DNA of 64,000 bases from Actinophytocola gossypii (GTDB taxonomy: Bacteria > Actinomycetota > Actinomycetes > Mycobacteriales > Pseudonocardiaceae), in the NCBI RefSeq assembly GCF_025165815.1, contig NZ_JAFFZE010000006.1, positions 1 through 64,000 on the forward strand, in the 5' to 3' direction. The translations under genes were made by a program, and so were the position numbers. This document shows, in pieces, positions 1-8,918 of this stretch. Each line of letters opens with the position of its first letter. The stretch's first letter is position 1. The notes below the pieces were generated by a model. The model saw nothing but the letters and a program-made list of their open reading frames with translations, did no database searches and was not told the origin of the DNA.

Positions 1-54
1 CCGGCCTACCCCGGTGGCCCGGAACAGGACGCCGTCCGCGTGGACGAGGAGTGA
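1..54 (+). CDS. 3' end of a gene cut by the window edge
   Basis: The frame beginning at base 1 reads a short acidic C-terminus (ending DAVRVDEE) and stops with TGA at 52-54. A strong hairpin follows directly, which supports this being a true gene end. Too little is present to name a product. It converges on the anion symporter on the other strand. Confidence 0.5.
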   Translation, partial: PAYPGGPEQDAVRVDEE

Positions 55-100
55 ACCGGGCGGCGCCCCCGGGGTACCCCGCCGGGGGCGCCGCCCGGTT
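54..100. terminator. Bidirectional terminator hairpin
   Basis: Perfect inverted repeat with 19-bp arms (54-72 and 82-100) and a 9-nt loop. It lies exactly between two converging stop codons, overlapping both. There is no T-tract, as is common for actinobacterial intrinsic terminators. Confidence 0.85.
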
Positions 101-1701
101 CAGCTGCCCAGGCCGAGGACGGCCACCATGGTGGGGATCGTCAGCATGATCAGGATCGCGCCCAGGACGTCGAACGACGCGCCGGAGCGGATCATCGTGG
201 TGATGGGCACCGCGCCGGAGCCGTAGACGACGGCGTTCTGCGGGGTCGACACCGGCATCATGAAGCCGAACGACGCGGCGAACGTCGCCGCCAGCGCAGG
301 CACGAACGGGTCCACCCCGGCCGCGGCCGCCACCGGGATGATGATCGGGACCACCACCGACGCCGACGCCGTGTTGCTCGTCGTCTCCGACACGATGATC
401 GCCAGCAGCACCGCGAAGATCGTGATCGTGACGCCGCTGGACAGGCCGAGGGCGTCGGACGCGCCGTTGCCCAGGGTCTCCGCCAACCCGGTCGAGGCCA
501 GCAGCGAGCCGAAGATGATCCCGGTCCCGAACAGCACGATCGTGCCCCAGTCGATCTCCGCCGCGTCCCGCCAGCGCAGCGTGAACTCCCGGTCCCGCCA
601 CGTGGTCGGCAACACGTACAGCAGCCCGGCCCCGAGCACCGCGACCACACCCTCGTCGAGCCGCTCGGACACCTCCGTGTACACCGCCGAGTCGTTGCCG
701 AAGATCACCGCGAGCACGCCGGGGAAGATCCACAGCGTCACCGTGATCCCGAACGCGATCATCGTGTTCTTCTCCGCGCGCGACAGCGGGCCCATCTCCG
801 CCCGCTGCCGCGCCACGTACTCCGCGACGCCCTCGATCCGCTTGATCTCCGGGCGGTTGAGCAGCAGCAGCACGATCGCCAGGATCACGAACATCACCGC
901 GCAGATCGGCAGCGCCATGCCCATCCACTGGGCGAACGAGATCCGCTCGCCGGTCGCCTCCTCGATCAGCTCCCGGCCGATCAGGTTCGGCGGGCTGCCG
1001 ACCGGGGTGAGCAGGCCGCCGACGGACGCGCCGTAGGCCAGCATCAGCATGATCGCGGCGCCGACCCGCAGGCGCAGCGGGTCGAAGTTCGACTCCACCA
1101 GGCCGCGTTCCTGCAGCAGTTTCGCGATCACCGACAGGATGCCGATCGCGGTCGGCAGCAGCATCGCGACCGTCGCCGTGTTCGACACGAACGCCGACAG
1201 CACCGCCGTGATCAGGCCGAACGCGATGATCACGCCCGTCGTCGACTGGCCGAGCCTGGGCAGCGCCAGGATGCGGAACGCGAACCGGCGCGCCAGGCCG
1301 TGCTTGAGCATCGCCTGGGCCAGGATGAACGCGCCGATGAACGTGAAGATCGTCGACGAGCCGAACGGCTCCAGGGCGGTGTCCGGCGGCACCACGTTCA
1401 AAATCACGATGGCCGCGACGCCGATCAGGCCGCCGATCGGGATGGGCACCGCCTCGGTGACCCACAGGACGATGACGCCGAGCAGCACGCCGGCGAGGGT
1501 CTGCTGGTCGGCCGGCATGTCCAGCGGCAGTAACAGGAACACCACCGAGATCAGGGGTGCCAGCCAGAGCCCGGTCGTCCGCCGGGCCTTCTCGAATCTT
1601 TCCTCGCGTGGCGACAGGCGCTGCTCGCCGAGGCTGCGGTAGGTCGCGCTGCCCAATAGGGCCTTGTCCACATCGGTCCGGTTGCTGGTCTCTTCAGACA
1701 C
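100..1701 (-). CDS. DASS/SLC13-family anion symporter
   Basis: About 533 aa, a polytopic inner-membrane transporter of the divalent anion:Na+ symporter (DASS, SLC13) family, which import dicarboxylates or sulfate-type anions with sodium. Two SNT substrate/sodium-binding signatures are visible, SNTATVAML in the first half and ETTSNTASAS in the second, as expected of the inverted-repeat fold. The N-terminal ~50 residues are hydrophilic. I chose the GTG at 1701 because GGAGGG lies 4 nt upstream; the frame stays open further 5' without a better site. The gene stands alone: a hairpin separates it from the upstream nuclease gene and another closes it. The exact substrate (succinate, citrate, sulfate) cannot be read from the sequence. 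Confidence 0.85.
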   Translation of the reverse strand: MSEETSNRTDVDKALLGSATYRSLGEQRLSPREERFEKARRTTGLWLAPLISVVFLLLPLDMPADQQTLAGVLLGVIVLWVTEAVPIPIGGLIGVAAIVILNVVPPDTALEPFGSSTIFTFIGAFILAQAMLKHGLARRFAFRILALPRLGQSTTGVIIAFGLITAVLSAFVSNTATVAMLLPTAIGILSVIAKLLQERGLVESNFDPLRLRVGAAIMLMLAYGASVGGLLTPVGSPPNLIGRELIEEATGERISFAQWMGMALPICAVMFVILAIVLLLLNRPEIKRIEGVAEYVARQRAEMGPLSRAEKNTMIAFGITVTLWIFPGVLAVIFGNDSAVYTEVSERLDEGVVAVLGAGLLYVLPTTWRDREFTLRWRDAAEIDWGTIVLFGTGIIFGSLLASTGLAETLGNGASDALGLSSGVTITIFAVLLAIIVSETTSNTASASVVVPIIIPVAAAAGVDPFVPALAATFAASFGFMMPVSTPQNAVVYGSGAVPITTMIRSGASFDVLGAILIMLTIPTMVAVLGLGS

Positions 1702-1770
1702 GTTGCCCTCCAACGGATCGACCTTGATCACGCGGAATGGGCAAGTTTCCCACAGAACGGGCCCCGGCGC

Positions 1771-1809
1771 GGGACGCCTTCCGCGCACTCAATGCACGGA
1801 AGGCGTCCC
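1771..1809 (-). terminator. Terminator hairpin after the nuclease gene
   Basis: Inverted repeat with 17-nt arms (1771-1787 and 1793-1809; one mismatch, wobble-compatible) and loop CTCAA. It starts 9 nt past the nuclease stop codon and precedes the symporter, so it probably ends nuclease transcription. It is similar in style to the longer hairpin at 35499-35557. Confidence 0.75.
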
Positions 1810-1817
1810 CGTTCCCG

Positions 1818-4800
1818 TCAGAGCCGTCGGCACTGCCCGATCGCCGCGCCACGGATGCGGTTGGGCGCGTCCGCGTCGGTCGGCGGCGGGTCGTTGCGCA
1901 CGCAGTACAGCGAACCCGTGATCCGGTTCGCCGACACCACGTGCTCCCCGCCGGTGTTGTCGACCAGCGACACCGGGCCGGTCACCCGGTTGCCGTCGAG
2001 CCGCACGCCGCTCCGGTTGCCGAGCAGCGTCAGCGTCCCGGTCACCGAGGCGTTCTCGACCACCACTTCACCAGTGGCGCCGGCGACCGTGACCAGGCCG
2101 AGCACCCGCGTGCCGGACACCGTGACCCGCTCCGGCGTGGTCGCGGTCAGCGTGCCGAGCACCATGCCGTCGGTCGCGGTCAGCGACGCGCCGTCGTGCA
2201 CCCGGACCGACCCGAGCACCACCGCGTCGTCGAGGCACGTCTCGCCGGCGCGGACGTCGACCTTCCACAGCCGCAGGCCGGTGATCGTCTCCGTGCACTC
2301 CGGCTCCGGCCGCGGGTCGCCGACCGTCGCGCGCGGCTCCGGGTCGGCGGTGACCGGCGAGTTGGCGCCCAGGTACTCCGTCAGCATCGTCAGGTCGTTG
2401 TTGCCGGTGGTGGCCTGGTCGGTGCCCTCGCCCAGGGTGACGAAGTTGTCCCCACCCGCGGCCAGGAACGAGTTCACCGTCACCCGGTAGGTGCCGTCGA
2501 GGTCGATCGGCTCACCGTTCAGCGACATCGACGTGATGCGCTCACCAGTCGGGTTGTCCGGCAGGTAGGTGTACGTGAAGCCCTTCGACACGCCCAGGTG
2601 CAGCTTCGGCCGGGACGCGCCCTCGGGCTGCCACTGCTCCTCCAGCACCTGCTTGATCTGCGCACCGGTGTAGGTCTTGGTCACCACGTCGTTGGCGAAC
2701 GGCTGTACCGCGAACGCCTCCGCGTAGGTGACCACGCCGTCCGGCGCGTAGGTCAGGTCGGCCCGCAGCCCGCCGGGGTTCATGAACGCGATCTGCGCCC
2801 CGCCCCGGCCCTCCTCGGCGGTGCCGGCGAGCTGGACGTCGGCGACGAAGTTGCCGAGCACCGACTCGCTGCCCCGGTCCTCCGTGCCGTCCTCGGTGAA
2901 CGCCCGGGTGATGTCGGCGGTGATCTCGCCCAGCGGCTCCTGGCCGAGCACCTCCGCGTTCGCGATGGCGTCCGCCACCAGCTGGGCGACCTCCTGGTCC
3001 TCCGGCACGCCGACCACGTCGAGCAGCTCGGCGCCCGTGTTCACGATCTCGCCGCTGGCCGGGTCGACGGTCAGCGTGGCCTTGCCGAGGCGGGTGCCGT
3101 AGTCCTCGGCCTGGATGACCGGGCGCAGCCGGTCGGTGCCGGGGATCGGCGCGGTGAACGCGTACGGCTGGTGCGTGTGCCCGCTGAAGATCACGTCGAC
3201 GTTCGCGCTCAGGTCCACGAACTCGCCGAACACCGGGTCCGCCCGCAGCTCCTCGACCGAGTCGATGTTCTCCGTCGCCGCGCCCTCGTGGGCCAGCAGC
3301 ACCACGACGTCCGCCTCGCCGTTCGCCTCGTCGCCGTCCTTGAGCTGGCCGGCGACCAGTTCGGCCTCGGCCACCGGATCGCGGAAGGTGATGCCGGCGA
3401 TGCCGTCCGGGCTGACCAGCGACGCGGTCTGCTCGGTCACCACGCCGACGACGCCGACTCCGACCCCGTCGACCTCCCGCACCACGTACGGCGCCAGGGC
3501 GCGTTCGTCACCCCGGTAGACGTTCGCGCCGAGGTACGGGAAGTCCGCCCGGTCGGTCACCCGGCCGGTGAGGTCGTCCATGCCCCTGTCGAACTCGTGG
3601 TTGCCGACCGCCGACGCGTCCAGCTCCATCAGGTTCAGCGCGTCCAGCGTCGGGTTGTCGTCGTCGATCGCCGAGACGAACGTCGACGCGCCGATGTTGT
3701 CGCCCGCGGACAGGAACAGCGTGTTCGGGTTCGCCTGCCGCTGCTGCTCGACGAGCCCGGCCAGCTGCGCCGCGCCGCCGATCGGGTTGTCGTTCTCGTC
3801 GCTCGCCGGCGACTCCAGGCGACCGTGGAAGTCGTTGACGCTCAACAGATCCAGCTCCACCGGGCCGGCGGCCTCAGTGGACAGTCCCACCACGATCGGG
3901 TTGTGGTCGCTGGCCCGGTACGGGTCGGCCGAGTAGAAGGCCGGGTGGCCGTCGTACTGGAACGCGTACGACTCGTGCGAGTTGATCTGCCACACGTCCA
4001 CGCCGGTGACCCGCTCGGCGAGCGCGGGCGAGGCCACCGCGTGGTCCAGCGAGCCCGACTCGCCGGCGAACACGTAGCTCGACTCGCCGGTGTCGTTCAG
4101 GTCCTGGAACGACGCCTCGTAGAGCACCCGCATCGGGTCCTCCTGCGTGTAGGCGTTGAAGTCGCCCAGCAGGAGCACGTTCTCCAGACCCGCCACGAAG
4201 GACACCAGCGACCGCGCCTGACGGGTCCGGTCGCCGTTGTAGGCGCCCTGCCCGTCACCCGAGTCGGCGTTGTCGCCGGTCGGGTCGCCGGAGGCGCTCT
4301 TGGACTTGAAGTGGTTGGCCACCACGGTGAAGGTGACGTCGCTTGCGGTGAACTCCTGCGCGATCGGCTCGCGCGCGTTGAACCACACCGACTCGTCGTC
4401 GATCGACCGCGACTCGCCGACCGGGGTCACCGCGCCCGGCTTGAAGATGATCGCCGTGGTGATCACGTCCTGCGCGTCGGCGCCCGGCAGGCTCGCCGGC
4501 GACCGCACGTAGTCCCAGGTACCGGCACCCTCGGCCGCGTTCAGCGCCTCGACCAGCCGCTTCAGCGCCTGCTGCGGGTCCTCGGCGTTGAACTTGACCG
4601 AGTTCTCGATCTCCTCCAGCGCCACGACCTCCGCGCCCAGCGCGGTGATCGCCGAGACGATCTTGGCCTCCTGGCGGGCGAGCCCGGCCTCGTCGTCCGC
4701 GCCGCGCGCCTCGCCGCCGAAGTGGACGAAGTAGTTGAGCACGTTGAAGCTCGCGACCTGGATGTCGCCGCCGACGTCCTCCGGCGCGGGCGTGCGCGGG

Positions 4801-6158
4801 TTGGTCGACTTGAACGTGGTCCGGTCGATCGCCGGCGTGTCGGCGTTCACCGGGGTGGTCGGCTGCAGCCGCCACTCGTCGAACCCGTAGGACAGCACGG
4901 TCGGGCCGAACGCCTCCACCTGGTCGCCGACGCGCAGCGGGGCGTCCGGGTAGACGTACGGCGGCGCCTGGCCGGCCTCGGACAGGTTCGTGGTGCGCCC
5001 GTCGTCGACCAGGAGCCGGCCGAGCGCGTTGGCCTCCGCGACCGCCCTGGCCTCCGGCGTGCCGGGCCGGTGCAGGTCGGTGGGGATGCGCGCGGCCTCG
5101 GTGCCGGCGGTGAGCACGACCTCGCCGTAGCGGTTGGTGTTGTAGACCTCGGAGACGGTGTACGGGCCGACCGGGGCCACCACCATGGACTCGACCGACT
5201 CGCGCGCGGCGGCGTCGAGCGGGAGCTCCAGTGGTGCGGCGGCGGGCAGCGGCGCGTCGTTCGCGCACACCTGCACGTCGGTGCGGGCGCCGATGGTCAC
5301 CTGGGTGAGGCCGAAGTACTCGCCGACCGTGCCGCGCACCCGGACCTGGTCGCCGACCGCGACGTCCGGGTGGTTGGCGGAGTTCGTGGTCAGGTACACG
5401 AACACCGCGTCGGAGGCGGTGCCCGCGGCGGGCGCGCGATCGCCGGAGCCCTCGGTCTGCACGTAGACGCCGTTGTAGCCGCCGGTCCGGTGGTCGGCGG
5501 TGACGACACCCTCGACCACGACCTGGTCGCCGACCAGCGGGGAGGCGTCGCCGGTGCCCTGCACCTCGGCGATCGTGTGCGTGACCGGGACGTCGCAGTC
5601 GACCGGCTCCGGGTCGGGCCCGGGGTCCTCGCCGCCGGTGTTGCGGGCGCCGAAGCTGTGCGGGGCGGGGGCCTGCCAGACGCCGTCGACCTTCTGCAGC
5701 GAGTGGCCGGCCGGGGTGTCGGAGGCCTCGCTGACGCCGATGTCGGTGGCGGTCACGCCGCCCGCGGTCATGGTGCCCTCGTAGGAGAGGAACTCCGCGA
5801 CCGTCCCGTCCGGAGCGATCAGCGCGACGCCGTCCGGGGAGCCGTTCTGGATGCCGTTGGTCGGGTAGGTCTCGACCACCACCCCGGCGTCCGGCACGGT
5901 GCCGGACAGGGTGCGGTTGTCGTAGACCGAGCCGCCGTTGCCGTTGTACAGCGCGAGCCGCCAGCCCGTCAGGTCGAACCCGACCGGGGCCTCGACCTCG
6001 ATGGCCTCACCGGTGTCCGTACCCGTGTTGTCGTAGTGGATCTCGCTGATACTCGGCGCGGCCGGCTCCTCGGCGGCCGCTGTCGGGGCACCCGTGAACG
6101 CGATCGCGGTGATCGCGGTCAGTGTCCCGACGCGGGATAACGGACGTCTGCGTGGCAT
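1818..6158 (-). CDS. Secreted ExeM/NucH-like nuclease fused to a 5'-nucleotidase
   Basis: About 1446 aa, exported enzyme for scavenging extracellular DNA and nucleotides. Order seen: signal peptide (1-29, ending PTAAA), lamin-tail domain (~33-165), OB-fold stretch (~190-300), endonuclease/exonuclease/phosphatase domain (~460-760; VASFNVLNYF, LLLGDFNAY, SDHNPIVVGL), calcineurin-like 5'-nucleotidase domain (~770-1040; NDFHGRLE, GNHEFD, GHTHQPY), 5'-nucleotidase C-terminal domain (~1070-1240), and a ~150-residue tail of short Val/Thr/Gly-rich repeats suggesting a beta-helix. ExeM/NucH nucleases and UshA-type nucleotidases are normally separate; here one chain could cut DNA and dephosphorylate the products. 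The ATG at 6158 is preferred over 6173 because GGAAGG lies 7 nt before it. A -10-like TAGGCT lies at 6194-6199. Confidence 0.9.
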   Translation of the reverse strand: MPRRRPLSRVGTLTAITAIAFTGAPTAAAEEPAAPSISEIHYDNTGTDTGEAIEVEAPVGFDLTGWRLALYNGNGGSVYDNRTLSGTVPDAGVVVETYPTNGIQNGSPDGVALIAPDGTVAEFLSYEGTMTAGGVTATDIGVSEASDTPAGHSLQKVDGVWQAPAPHSFGARNTGGEDPGPDPEPVDCDVPVTHTIAEVQGTGDASPLVGDQVVVEGVVTADHRTGGYNGVYVQTEGSGDRAPAAGTASDAVFVYLTTNSANHPDVAVGDQVRVRGTVGEYFGLTQVTIGARTDVQVCANDAPLPAAAPLELPLDAAARESVESMVVAPVGPYTVSEVYNTNRYGEVVLTAGTEAARIPTDLHRPGTPEARAVAEANALGRLLVDDGRTTNLSEAGQAPPYVYPDAPLRVGDQVEAFGPTVLSYGFDEWRLQPTTPVNADTPAIDRTTFKSTNPRTPAPEDVGGDIQVASFNVLNYFVHFGGEARGADDEAGLARQEAKIVSAITALGAEVVALEEIENSVKFNAEDPQQALKRLVEALNAAEGAGTWDYVRSPASLPGADAQDVITTAIIFKPGAVTPVGESRSIDDESVWFNAREPIAQEFTASDVTFTVVANHFKSKSASGDPTGDNADSGDGQGAYNGDRTRQARSLVSFVAGLENVLLLGDFNAYTQEDPMRVLYEASFQDLNDTGESSYVFAGESGSLDHAVASPALAERVTGVDVWQINSHESYAFQYDGHPAFYSADPYRASDHNPIVVGLSTEAAGPVELDLLSVNDFHGRLESPASDENDNPIGGAAQLAGLVEQQRQANPNTLFLSAGDNIGASTFVSAIDDDNPTLDALNLMELDASAVGNHEFDRGMDDLTGRVTDRADFPYLGANVYRGDERALAPYVVREVDGVGVGVVGVVTEQTASLVSPDGIAGITFRDPVAEAELVAGQLKDGDEANGEADVVVLLAHEGAATENIDSVEELRADPVFGEFVDLSANVDVIFSGHTHQPYAFTAPIPGTDRLRPVIQAEDYGTRLGKATLTVDPASGEIVNTGAELLDVVGVPEDQEVAQLVADAIANAEVLGQEPLGEITADITRAFTEDGTEDRGSESVLGNFVADVQLAGTAEEGRGGAQIAFMNPGGLRADLTYAPDGVVTYAEAFAVQPFANDVVTKTYTGAQIKQVLEEQWQPEGASRPKLHLGVSKGFTYTYLPDNPTGERITSMSLNGEPIDLDGTYRVTVNSFLAAGGDNFVTLGEGTDQATTGNNDLTMLTEYLGANSPVTADPEPRATVGDPRPEPECTETITGLRLWKVDVRAGETCLDDAVVLGSVRVHDGASLTATDGMVLGTLTATTPERVTVSGTRVLGLVTVAGATGEVVVENASVTGTLTLLGNRSGVRLDGNRVTGPVSLVDNTGGEHVVSANRITGSLYCVRNDPPPTDADAPNRIRGAAIGQCRRL

Positions 6159-6263
6159 TGACGGGCCTTCCATGGGCGGGTTGAACCTGCCGGAGCCTAA
6201 GTACGTTTGGTGTCCGGAAAAAAGCGCGCAGGTGTACGTAACGCGATCGTTAGCCTGGGTCGC

Positions 6264-7394
6264 GTGCTGCGAACACTGGCTGTGGAGAACTACCGATCGC
6301 TGCGTGACCTGACCCTGCCGCTGGCCCGCCTGACGGTGGTCACCGGCGCGAACGGCAGCGGCAAGTCGAGCCTCTACCGGGCGCTCCGCCTACTCGCCGA
6401 CGCCGCCCGCAACGGCGCGGTCCCGGCGCTGGCCCGGGAGGGCGGCCTCCAGTCGACCCTGTGGGCCGGGCCGGAGTCCGGCAACGGCTCCACCGGCACC
6501 GTCCGCACCAAGCCCATCGCACTGCGCCTCGGCTTCGCCACCGACGACTACGGCTACGCGCTCGACCTCGGCCAGCCCGTGCCCAACTCGTCGTTGTTCG
6601 ACCGCGATCCCGAGTTCAAACGCGAGTCCCTCTGGCACGGCCCGGTGCTGCGGAAGTCCACCCTGGTCGCCGACCGAGCCGGCCCGGTCGTGAACGCCCG
6701 CGACGGCGAGGGCGTCTGGTCCCGCCGCCAGCACCGGATCGCCCCCTCCGACAGCATGCTCAGCGAGTCCGCCGAGCCGGAGGTCCTGCTGCTGCGCGAA
6801 CGGATCCGCTCGTGGCGCTTCTACGACCAGTTCCGCACCGACCCCGACGCGCCGGCCCGCGCGACCCGCATCGGCACCCGCACCCCCGCCCTGGCCGACG
6901 ACGGCGCCGACCTCCCCGCCGCCCTGCAGACCATCCGCGAGATCGGCGACGCCGCCGCGCTCGACGAGTCGGTGTCCGACGCGTTCCCCGGCGCGCGGGT
7001 GGAGATCGGCTACGCGGATGCCCGGTTCACCCTGCGCCTGCGCCAGCCCGGCCTGCTGCGCCCGCTGGACGCCGCCGAGCTGTCCGACGGCACGCTGCGG
7101 TACCTGCTCCTGGTGGCCGCGCTGCTCACCCCGCGCCCGCCGGAACTGCTGGTCCTCAACGAGCCGGAGACGAGCCTGCACCCCGACCTGCTGCCCCCGC
7201 TGGCCGCGCTGGTCGCCACCGCGTCCCGGCGGGTGCAGGTCGTCGTGGTGACGCACGCCCGGCCACTGGTCAGCGCGCTGGCCGCGCTGGACGAGGAGGC
7301 GGCGGTGCTCACCCTGGTGAAGGAGCGGAGCCAGACCATTCTGGACGGCCAGGGCCTGCTCGACCGCCCGTCCTGGCACTGGCCGAAGCGCTGA
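6264..7394 (+). CDS. AAA ATPase of the RecF/OLD type (AAA_21)
   Basis: About 376 aa, soluble ABC/SMC-like ATPase. The N-terminus LAVENYRSLRDL is followed by Walker A GANGSGKSS (~30-38), a long middle insert, a signature-like LSDGTLRYLLL, Walker B with D-loop LLVLNEPETSLHP, and the switch VVVVTHA. Proteins of this group act in DNA repair or, fused or paired with nucleases, in phage defence; no TOPRIM or other nuclease domain is present here, so the role is unknown. Start GTG 6264 is chosen because TAGCCT lies 7 nt upstream (leaderless pattern) and the conserved beta-strand begins right there; 57 more 5' bases are open but not protein-like. It overlaps the convergent pseudokinase by 86 nt. Confidence 0.8.
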   Translation: MLRTLAVENYRSLRDLTLPLARLTVVTGANGSGKSSLYRALRLLADAARNGAVPALAREGGLQSTLWAGPESGNGSTGTVRTKPIALRLGFATDDYGYALDLGQPVPNSSLFDRDPEFKRESLWHGPVLRKSTLVADRAGPVVNARDGEGVWSRRQHRIAPSDSMLSESAEPEVLLLRERIRSWRFYDQFRTDPDAPARATRIGTRTPALADDGADLPAALQTIREIGDAAALDESVSDAFPGARVEIGYADARFTLRLRQPGLLRPLDAAELSDGTLRYLLLVAALLTPRPPELLVLNEPETSLHPDLLPPLAALVATASRRVQVVVVTHARPLVSALAALDEEAAVLTLVKERSQTILDGQGLLDRPSWHWPKR

Positions 7395-8073
7395 CGGTGT
7401 GCGCCTGGCGCGCGGTCGGGCGGGAGCGCGGGTCGCGGGCGCGGAGCCGCCGGGCCAGGCCGCGCACCGGGCCGCGCCGGCTCAGGTCGCGGAGCAGGAC
7501 GCCGAGCGCGAACAGGTCCGCGGCCGGGCCGGGGGCGGCGCCGTCGGCGAGTTCGGGAGCGGGGGCGGCCGCGCGCAGCCGGTCCCGGCCGGCGGCGGTG
7601 GCGCTGACCAGGTGGGCCAGGGCGACGTCGGTCAGCCGAACCTCGCCGGTACGGGTGAGCACGACGGTGTCGGCGCGGAGGTTCTGGTGCAGCAGGCCCG
7701 CGTCGTGCATGGCGTGCAGGCCGGCGGCGACGCCCGCGGCGATGCGGGCGACCTCGTCGCGGTCCGGTGGGCGGCCGGTGCGGAGGCGGTGGCGCAGCGT
7801 GGCGCCCTCGACGGCCTCGGACACGATGATCAGCGCGTCCCGATCCTCGGTGAGGTCGAGGACCGCGGCCAGGTGCGGGTGGCGGAGCGCGGTGAGGCGG
7901 TGGCGCTCCTCGTGCAGCCGGCGGGCGACCGGCGGCGCCGCCAGGTCGCCGCGCAGGGTGCGGACGGTGACGGGGGTGCCGGTGCGCCGGTCGCGGGCCA
8001 CGTAGGTCTCGCCGAGCCGGTCCCGCCACAGGGGGTGCACGACCTGGTAGCGGTCGCCGAGCAGTGGTCCCAT
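7309..8073 (-). CDS. Serine/threonine pseudokinase-like protein
   Basis: About 254 aa with the outline of a bacterial Ser/Thr kinase domain but with key residues lost. The opening LLGDRYQVVHPL matches kinase N-lobes; the ATP-binding lysine position reads VTVRTLR (Arg for Lys); the catalytic loop reads HQNLRADTVVL, with Asn where HRD has Asp; the DFG position reads TDVALA. It therefore most likely does not phosphorylate and may act as a binding or regulatory scaffold. There is no transmembrane segment or PASTA region. ATG 8073 has GAGGAA 5 nt upstream. Its 3' end overlaps the ATPase gene on the other strand; it is divergent from the Nudix gene. Confidence 0.75.
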   Translation of the reverse strand: MGPLLGDRYQVVHPLWRDRLGETYVARDRRTGTPVTVRTLRGDLAAPPVARRLHEERHRLTALRHPHLAAVLDLTEDRDALIIVSEAVEGATLRHRLRTGRPPDRDEVARIAAGVAAGLHAMHDAGLLHQNLRADTVVLTRTGEVRLTDVALAHLVSATAAGRDRLRAAAPAPELADGAAPGPAADLFALGVLLRDLSRRGPVRGLARRLRARDPRSRPTARQAHTVSASASARTGGRAGPGRPEWSGSAPSPG

Positions 8074-8247
8074 GCGTGTTCCTCGGGTTGTTGACGGTTC
8101 ATCGTCGTCCCGGGAGCTGAACCAGAGCTGGACCGGAGGTGGATGTGGTGCGCGTTTGGCCCGGTCGTCCACGTAAAGTTCACCCTTGCGGGGGACCCTG
8201 GCGACTGACGCATACGGGCGGATACACGCAATGGTTGGCTTCCCCTC

Positions 8248-8802
8248 ATGACCGAACGGCGCGCCGCGTGGGCGCGGCTGTCCTCGGCCGTGCGGTTCTC
8301 CTCCGAGTGGTTCGAGGTGCGCCGCGACGACGCGATCCGCCCGGACGGCAGCCGCACCAGCTACGACCACGTGGTCGCGCCGAGCGCGGTCACCGTGCTC
8401 GCGGTGCGCGCCGACGGGCACGTCGCGGTCACCCGGCAGTGGATCTACGTGCACGGGCAGATCCAGTGGCGGCTGCCGGCCGGCGGGATCGAACCCGGCG
8501 ACGCCGACCCGGCCGCGGCGGCACGGCGGGAGCTGGCGGAGGAGACCGGCGTGCACGCCGAGACCTGGACACCGCTTGGCGCCATCCACTGCGCCGATTC
8601 GTTCACCAACCACCGCGACCACGCCTTCCTCGCCACCGGGCTGACCGAGGGCCGCGCGTGCCTGGAGGCGGGCGAGGCCGATCTCGAACTGCACTGGCTG
8701 CCGTTCGCGCGCGTGCTCGACCTGGTGCTCGCCGGCGAGCTGCCGCACGCCGGAAGCACGTTCGCGGTGCTCACCGCACGTGTCCGGGGCCTGGCCGAAT
8801 AG
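8248..8802 (+). CDS. Nudix hydrolase, ADP-ribose-pyrophosphatase-like
   Basis: About 184 aa, cytosolic Nudix hydrolase that should cleave a nucleoside-diphosphate-X compound. The Nudix box is clear, GGIEPGDADP then RRELAEETGV; Asp replaces the first conserved Glu, the catalytic REL-EE core is intact. The arrangement (DHVVAPSAVTVLAV before the box, TQW-like substrate loop) resembles ADP-ribose/GDP-mannose pyrophosphatases of the NUDT5/NudF group. It is read divergently from the pseudokinase; the 174-bp gap holds both promoters. No operon partner is evident downstream, where the next gene has its own regulatory repeats. Confidence 0.85.
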   Translation: MTERRAAWARLSSAVRFSSEWFEVRRDDAIRPDGSRTSYDHVVAPSAVTVLAVRADGHVAVTRQWIYVHGQIQWRLPAGGIEPGDADPAAAARRELAEETGVHAETWTPLGAIHCADSFTNHRDHAFLATGLTEGRACLEAGEADLELHWLPFARVLDLVLAGELPHAGSTFAVLTARVRGLAE

Positions 8803-8844
8803 CGTTTCCCGTTTCCTGGAATAGCGGGCAACGGGCAATATCTT
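8797..8844 (+). promoter_or_regulatory. GAATAGCG direct repeats and -10 before the secreted peptide gene
   Basis: GAATAGCG occurs exactly at 8797-8804 and 8819-8826, a 22-bp period (two helical turns). A TATCTT -10-like box lies at 8839-8844, 12 bp after the second copy. A weaker copy (GGATAGCG) lies at 8859-8866. Tandem heptamers with 11- or 22-bp period just upstream of -10 are the classic SARP operator layout, and a SARP gene lies nearby at 10476-13400. Confidence 0.45.
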
Positions 8845-8918
8845 GTTCGCCCCGGGTGGGATAGCGAATTCTTTTGGTACGCGGATCGGGTTGATCCGGC
8901 GAATACCAGGAGGAAATC

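Noticed and set aside
1737-6140. A very long open frame antisense to the nuclease/nucleotidase gene
   Set aside because: Its Arg/Val/His-rich product has no domains; it is the usual shadow of a GC-rich gene, whereas the other strand shows a full set of catalytic motifs.
7309-8073. Active PknB-type kinase
   Set aside because: Lys, catalytic Asp and DFG are all substituted and there is no transmembrane or PASTA region.
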